From assembly GCA_900546345.1 (NCBI GenBank), contig URCI01000014.1:1-55362 (forward strand): a stretch of DNA of 55,362 nt, read 5' to 3'. Below, piece by piece: positions 51,505 to 55,362 of this stretch. Origin of the DNA: an uncultured Prevotella sp. Its GTDB lineage: Bacteria > Bacteroidota > Bacteroidia > Bacteroidales > Bacteroidaceae. How positions within the stretch are numbered: the first letter of the stretch is position 1; every line of letters starts with the position of its first letter. A model generated the notes under the pieces. The model was not told where the DNA came from. It saw only the letters and a list, made by a program, of their open reading frames with translations, and did not search any database. The translations under genes were made by a program, and so were the position numbers.

Positions 51505-52289
51505 TCAAGGTAACTACCTCGGTCCTACTTATTCCTACTGCTACGACACGTGGAAACTCTACTACGACATCATCGACAAGGCCAACCTTGTCATCAAGGC
51601 GGGCAGCAATGTGCGCAAAGCTTCCGATGATGGCGCAGGCTATGTAGGCAACGCACTCACCTACCGTGCACTGTCTTACTTCAACATGGCACAACTCTAT
51701 GAATATCAAAACACAGGCTACAGCAGTCTCGATGCACAGGCAAAAGCCAGTCATGTCTATGGTCTGACCGTGCCCATCCAGCTACACGGGACTGAAGTTC
51801 AAACCAGGAAGCAACAACATGGATGATTACACGTCCGGTGCGGCAGTCGAGATCCCCGTCATGCGCGTCGAGGAGATGTACTTCATCGATGCGGAGGCCA
51901 CGGCGCATGTCAGTGGACTGGAGGCCGGCAAGAAGATCCTCGAAAACTTCATGAACAAATACCGCTGCACCACCACGGCGGCCGACCCTACTCCCTACGA
52001 GTGCACATCGACCACGCTTTGGGCATTTACCAATGAGGTGATACGACAGAAGCGCATCGAGTTCTGGGGCGAGGGCCTTACCTACTACGACTACAAACGA
52101 CTGAAGATGGGCTTCAAGACCAACTATGAGGGAACCGACCACTTGGCTACCTATCAGTTCAACTTCCAAAATGGCTTCGTAGCACCGCGGATGAACTTCT
52201 GCATCACCAACTCGGAATTGCAATACAACAGTGCCATCGTCAACAACCCCGACCCCTCGGGGGTGGAGAGCAGCACAGTAAATCCATGA
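51485..52289 (+). pseudogene. SusD-type glycan-binding lipoprotein, broken fragment
   Basis: Two segments of one SusD are joined in different frames. The first (51485-about 51779) holds TWKLYYDIIDKANLVI and the TPR segment ALTYRALSYFNMAQLYEYQ up to GLTVPI. The second (from about 51780 to 52289) begins SYTGLKFKPGSNNMDDYTSG and contains VMRVEEMYFIDAEATAH, RQKRIEFWGEGLTYYDYKRL and the normal C terminus. About half of SusD between VPI and SYTGL is missing, as is the lipobox end. It abuts the SusC fragment directly, so a single deletion also removed the susC end and susD start. Confidence 0.85.
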
Positions 52290-52328
52290 GTTGACAAGTA
52301 ATAACAACATCACATAAAATCGTAAGAT

Positions 52329-53210
52329 ATGAGACACAACATATTCTCTGGCCTTGGCAGCATGATGTTGGTGCTGCCGATGGCCATCGGCCTTGCTTCC
52401 TGTTCATCCGATGATGACTATCAGGCAGCTCCCGCCTTGGCGGCCGACAACCAGCAGGTGCATTTCTCCGGCGACAACGAGGCAACCGTGATCATTGATC
52501 CTACCGACAAAAGTACCTATGCCATCAGCATCAAGGTAGCGCGCAACACCAAGAAAGGCAAGCTCTCGGTGCCTATCGTGAAAAACAGCTCGACCACAGC
52601 GGGCATTACCGTCGATGACAGCGTCGTTTTCCAGGACGGTGACTCCATCGCCACCTTCTCTGTCAACATCCCCGACACGGCAGAGACAGCCCAAGCGTTT
52701 AAGTATTCACTCACGCTGAACTCTGATCAGGTCGATCCCTATTCCGTGCTTGACGGAGGTTACACACTCGACGCCACCGCGTCCATACCGGCTACCGTGA
52801 AAGTGAAATGCTGGATGGACGGACAGCTCACCACGCCATGGGAAGAGTCGGCGCTCGACCTCGGTGGCGGCGTTTATCGCATCACCAACTTCATGCACAG
52901 CGGCTACGGGCTTGTGCTTACCATTCAAGACGGCAAGTTGAGTGTCAGCCTGCCCGCGGGCAGCCCACTGTATGCTGAGGATGACGAAGGAGCCACATAC
53001 ATCTACTGGTACACCGATGATTACGTCCATCTCTATCCTTATGGCAAGGAGGGCGGCGTAGATATCAACGACTTCGTCATCTACAACAGTGCTACCTATA
53101 ACAGTTGGCACGCACAGAACAAATACGGTCTGTTTATGTTGCAGGAGTTCCAGACTTCCGAGATGACAGAACCGGCCTACTGGGTGTGGTTCTGCTTCCA
53201 GTTGAAATGA
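52329..53210 (+). CDS. SusE-like surface lipoprotein of the polysaccharide locus
   Basis: A 293-aa lipoprotein with signal peptide and lipobox LASC followed by SSDDDY, typical of exported surface lipoproteins. The mature part begins with a beta-sandwich-like domain (about 45-150; NNQQVHF-type DNQQVHFSGDN, AISIKVARN, TFSVNIPDTAETAQ), then a second beta domain. The position directly after susD and the Asp-rich anchor indicate a SusE/F-like glycan binder. It appears intact while susC and susD are ruined. A terminator follows. Confidence 0.75.
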   Translation: MRHNIFSGLGSMMLVLPMAIGLASCSSDDDYQAAPALAADNQQVHFSGDNEATVIIDPTDKSTYAISIKVARNTKKGKLSVPIVKNSSTTAGITVDDSVVFQDGDSIATFSVNIPDTAETAQAFKYSLTLNSDQVDPYSVLDGGYTLDATASIPATVKVKCWMDGQLTTPWEESALDLGGGVYRITNFMHSGYGLVLTIQDGKLSVSLPAGSPLYAEDDEGATYIYWYTDDYVHLYPYGKEGGVDINDFVIYNSATYNSWHAQNKYGLFMLQEFQTSEMTEPAYWVWFCFQLK

Positions 53211-53234
53211 TATAGCAACACCAATTCTATCAAA

Positions 53235-53276
53235 CGCGGCAAACGTCCCTTTCTCGTGTGGCTTTGCCGCGCTTTT
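53235..53276 (+). terminator. Terminator after the SusE-like gene
   Basis: CGCGGCAAA / TTTGCCGCG with a 19-nt loop, followed by CTTTT. Confidence 0.8.
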
Positions 53277-53335
53277 ACGTCAACATCTCAATAAGTGTGG
53301 ATAATGCCTCATAGGTCACTAACAACCGCAAACAA

Positions 53336-53443
53336 ATGAGAAAAGTGATTTTATTCATTATGTCGATGGCTACTTTAACAGTAAACTCACAGACAAAGAG
53401 TACTGTGCAGGAAGTGAGTGACTACCACTACGATTGTGCATAG
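53336..53443 (+). pseudogene. Signal-peptide stub of a lost secreted protein
   Basis: A 35-codon frame: MRKVILFIMSMATLTVNSQ is a good signal peptide, followed by only 16 residues (TKSTVQEVSDYHYDCA) before TAG. It lies between the SusE-like gene and the BASS transporter and is best read as the beginning of a truncated enzyme of the polysaccharide locus. A genuine tiny secreted peptide cannot be excluded. Confidence 0.5.
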
Positions 53444-53480
53444 GAAAATAATAAAAGAGTATAGGTAAGGGTAACACAAT

Positions 53481-54431
53481 ATGCTTAGCAAAATTTGCAA
53501 TTTCATTTCAAAGTATATGGCAGTGATCGTCATTGTGGTAGCCGCAATGGCGCTCTTGTTGCCGGTATCATTCAATTGGATTTCAACCGCATGGATAACG
53601 CCGTTCCTCGGTCTAGTGATGTTCGGTATGGGTCTGACCCTTGACCCGCATGACTTCAAGGTAGTCTTCACCCGTCCGAAAGACATCATCATCGGCAGCC
53701 TGGCGCAATTCATCATCATGCCGTTGACCGCTTTCCTGTTGTCGCGTCTCTTTGGTCTGAGCGACGAGCTGGCCATCGGTGTCATCCTCGTTGGCTGCTG
53801 TCCGGGCGGTACGGCCTCCAACGTCATGACTTATCTGGCAAAGGGCGACCTCGCACTGTCAGTGGGCATGACAACGGTCAGCACGGTGCTGGCACCAATA
53901 CTCACTCCCCTTCTCACGCTGTTCTATGCCGGAGAGCGCGTGCACGTCGATGCCCTTGGCATGTTCCTCAGTATCATCGAGGTAGTCATCCTGCCCATCA
54001 TCCTCGGCTTTGTCTTCAAGAAACTGTTTCCCCGACAGACGCAACGGATGGCCGCTTTCCTACCCGCCTTCTCCTCGGTGATGATTGCGTTGATTGTCGG
54101 CATCATCGTCAGTGCCAACGCCCCGAAGCTGCTTACCGGCGGTCTGCTCATCGTCCTCGTCGTCATGCTGCACAACATCTGTGGCCTTAGTTTGGGCTAT
54201 CTTGTTGGCCGTGTGCTCCGTCTGCCTCACCACAAATGCTCCGCCATCTCCATTGAGGTAGGCATGCAGAACTCCGGCCTAGCCAGCTCACTGGCCACCG
54301 TCCACTTCGCCATGTATCCGATGGCCACCGTCCCCGGTGCCATCTTCTCCGTATGGCATAATGTCAGCGGCGCCGTCGTGGCGAAGATTTATGCTCGGAA
54401 GCAAGAGAAACTGGAGGAGACAAAACAATGA
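53481..54431 (+). CDS. Bile acid:sodium symporter (BASS) family transporter
   Basis: A 316-aa membrane protein with about ten helices. BASS signatures: ITPFLGLVMFGMGLTL, the first core motif GVILVGCCPGGTASNVMTYL and the second EVGMQNSGLASSLATVHF, with sodium-coordinating polar residues. Substrates range from bile acids to organic acids such as pantoate or pyruvate; the choice is open. The start at 53481 follows the stub gene by 37 nt. Confidence 0.92.
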   Translation: MLSKICNFISKYMAVIVIVVAAMALLLPVSFNWISTAWITPFLGLVMFGMGLTLDPHDFKVVFTRPKDIIIGSLAQFIIMPLTAFLLSRLFGLSDELAIGVILVGCCPGGTASNVMTYLAKGDLALSVGMTTVSTVLAPILTPLLTLFYAGERVHVDALGMFLSIIEVVILPIILGFVFKKLFPRQTQRMAAFLPAFSSVMIALIVGIIVSANAPKLLTGGLLIVLVVMLHNICGLSLGYLVGRVLRLPHHKCSAISIEVGMQNSGLASSLATVHFAMYPMATVPGAIFSVWHNVSGAVVAKIYARKQEKLEETKQ

Positions 54432-54485
54432 ATGTCCGATTTGCCATCAGCCTGCATGATTCATGAACATTCATCTCCAGTTTAT

Positions 54486-54643
54486 CTTTTCCTGATTTAG
54501 GTAGACAGTTCTTACTCTCTTCCTAAATCTCTTGACATAAGCTATTCGGAAATATTGGACACTTTCCTAAGATAGTTGACACTATTTCTGAAACTATAGA
54601 CATTGGTACTGAAAAGTAGACAATCTTCCTAAAAAGTTTGACA
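54486..54643 (-). repeat. Array of seven TGTC...AGGAA repeats, period about 21 bp
   Basis: On the minus strand TGTC begins at 54643, 54622, 54602, 54581, 54561, 54537 and 54507, so the first five are 20-21 bp apart. Units read like TGTCAACTATCTTAGGAAAG; the consensus is TGTCWA followed by a short T-rich part and AGGAA, strongest in units 1, 4, 6 and 7. It begins within the 3' end of the transposase remnant and continues outward, as expected for the end of an insertion element with several transposase-binding sites. Confidence 0.65.
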
Positions 54644-54838
54644 TCGTTCTGCGAAGTTAAATATTTGTCTGAACATAACTGTTGTTCGGTTGATAAAATT
54701 TATTTTTCCAACACTTTTCTGTTCGCCTTGCTGTTCGTGTGCCACGCTTGGAGTCTGCATGCCGATACTCATATGAGGACGCCGGTTGTTATAGAAGTCG
54801 ATAACCTCGCCAATCATCTTCCACGGTCTCAAATCCTG
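54629..54838 (-). pseudogene. IS3-family transposase, C-terminal remnant
   Basis: The frame shows the last part of an integrase-type transposase: VIDFYNNRRPHMSIGMQTPS, with the conserved Asn-Arg-Arg-Pro-His motif at the C-terminal end of IS3 OrfB catalytic cores. A stop codon precedes the fragment in the same frame, so the Asp-Asp-Glu catalytic core is missing. It is not functional. Between 54839 and 54970 there is no recognisable gene, only an acidic 38-codon frame with no family features. Confidence 0.75.
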
Positions 54839-54970
54839 CAGTCAGCAATATGATGGACAGTCAGGCTGGCTCAAAGGATGCTAATCGTGAAAATGAAGTC
54901 GGCCATGACATGAACGTGAATGATGTGGACGACGAGCAGAGCCAGCAGGCAAAGTGGCGGCGATAGACAG

Positions 54971-55362
54971 TTAGAACAACCTTGGCTCTTTGTCGAGGTA
55001 GCTTTCCTGATGCAGAGGGACAATCTTGTCAGTGGGCAAAAGATGACCTATCATCAAGGGAGAATGTGGGTCGTGAAGAGCGTAATTTTCCTTCGCCTTC
55101 TCATGGTCGTAATTGGCATAGCAGTACCGGCAGCCGTTGATGCAGGTGTTGTAGTCGCCAAGTCCACGACTCTCCATGCACCTGCAGCCGGAACGGTTGC
55201 CTTTCTCAGCTACCTTCTTGAAGTGAAGGCTGAGTGAATGCTCGTAGATTGCCCCTGTCATGCAGCCACTGTTATGGATGCCGTATTGTTCATAGCTCTC
55301 CTTCGTCCCACATGTCTGAATATACAAATGGTGCTTGGCGGCAATCTCGCCCAATCCCTTTG
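54971..55362 (-). CDS. DUF1848 family protein, C-terminal part (cut by the window edge)
   Basis: The visible 130 residues contain the family's cysteine signature GCRCMESRGLGDYNTC and CRYCYANYD, probably an iron-sulfur site, preceded by LYIQTCGTKESYEQYGI. The reading frame continues past the right edge; a TTG near 55354 is not the natural start. DUF1848 proteins have a TIM-barrel-like fold related to radical SAM enzymes and unknown function. Confidence 0.8.
   Translation of the reverse strand, partial: KGLGEIAAKHHLYIQTCGTKESYEQYGIHNSGCMTGAIYEHSLSLHFKKVAEKGNRSGCRCMESRGLGDYNTCINGCRYCYANYDHEKAKENYALHDPHSPLMIGHLLPTDKIVPLHQESYLDKEPRLF

Noticed and set aside
54486..54643. CRISPR array
   Set aside because: The period of 21 bp is too short, the units are imperfect, and there are no spacers or cas genes.

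Overview
This window comes from a chromosome of the order Bacteroidales, most likely a Prevotella-like genus. Evidence for this: promoters of the Bacteroidetes type (TTTG, about 20 bp, TAnnTTTG) in front of many genes; PorX and PorW, regulator and component of the type IX secretion system (T9SS); a decayed SusC/SusD pair; many lipoproteins with a lipobox; DUF2723 and other families typical of this phylum. Most of the window is ordinary core chromosome, densely coded and running on both strands.

Layout. 1-3200: two tandem tRNA-Arg(ACG) genes, an OmpH-like lipoprotein, PepD and a small lipoprotein. 3200-5000: a mostly non-coding stretch with a large inverted repeat, DUF805, a probable small RNA on the minus strand, and a UmuD-like protease gene without umuC behind a promoter, hairpin and terminator leader. 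5050-9490: D-lactate dehydrogenase, then the complete N-degron set clpS-clpA-aat as one operon. 9500-21320 (minus strand): metzincin lipoprotein, aroA, a Cys-rich membrane protein, porW, porX, queG, nagB and a NagB-like/PIG-L fusion, tightly packed. 21440-24900: tRNA-Pro and tRNA-Lys, an HMA-like secreted protein lacking CxxC, a LytS/LytTR two-component pair and a second probable small RNA. 24900-36380 (minus strand): MFS sugar transporter, yaaA, a NodB deacetylase next to a DUF2723 membrane glycosyltransferase-like protein, a MORN-like secreted protein, a TonB-domain protein, an AI-2E-family permease and thymidine kinase. 36500-50700: mainly plus-strand housekeeping genes (rsmI, tadA, yraN, birA, pyrH, cysE-type, a THUMP methyltransferase, two proline-type serine peptidases, purD and membrane proteins). 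50780-55362: a degraded accessory end with SusC and SusD reduced to fragments by a frameshift and internal deletions, an intact SusE-like lipoprotein, a signal-peptide stub, a BASS transporter, an IS3-type remnant with a regular TGTC repeat array, and a DUF1848 gene cut by the window edge.

The most interesting points are: (1) two promoter-to-terminator cassettes that look like related small RNAs, plus a third possible one serving as a leader of umuD; (2) a deaminase-like domain that has lost its catalytic residues, fused to an apparently intact PIG-L deacetylase and encoded beside a normal NagB; (3) PorW/PorX embedded in a long aroA-queG-nagB run; (4) several start codons so close to the -7 box that the mRNAs should be leaderless; (5) the TGTC array beside the IS3 remnant. 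No CRISPR array, rRNA, phage or complete mobile element was seen. All function calls come from reading motifs and family resemblance; no database search was done.
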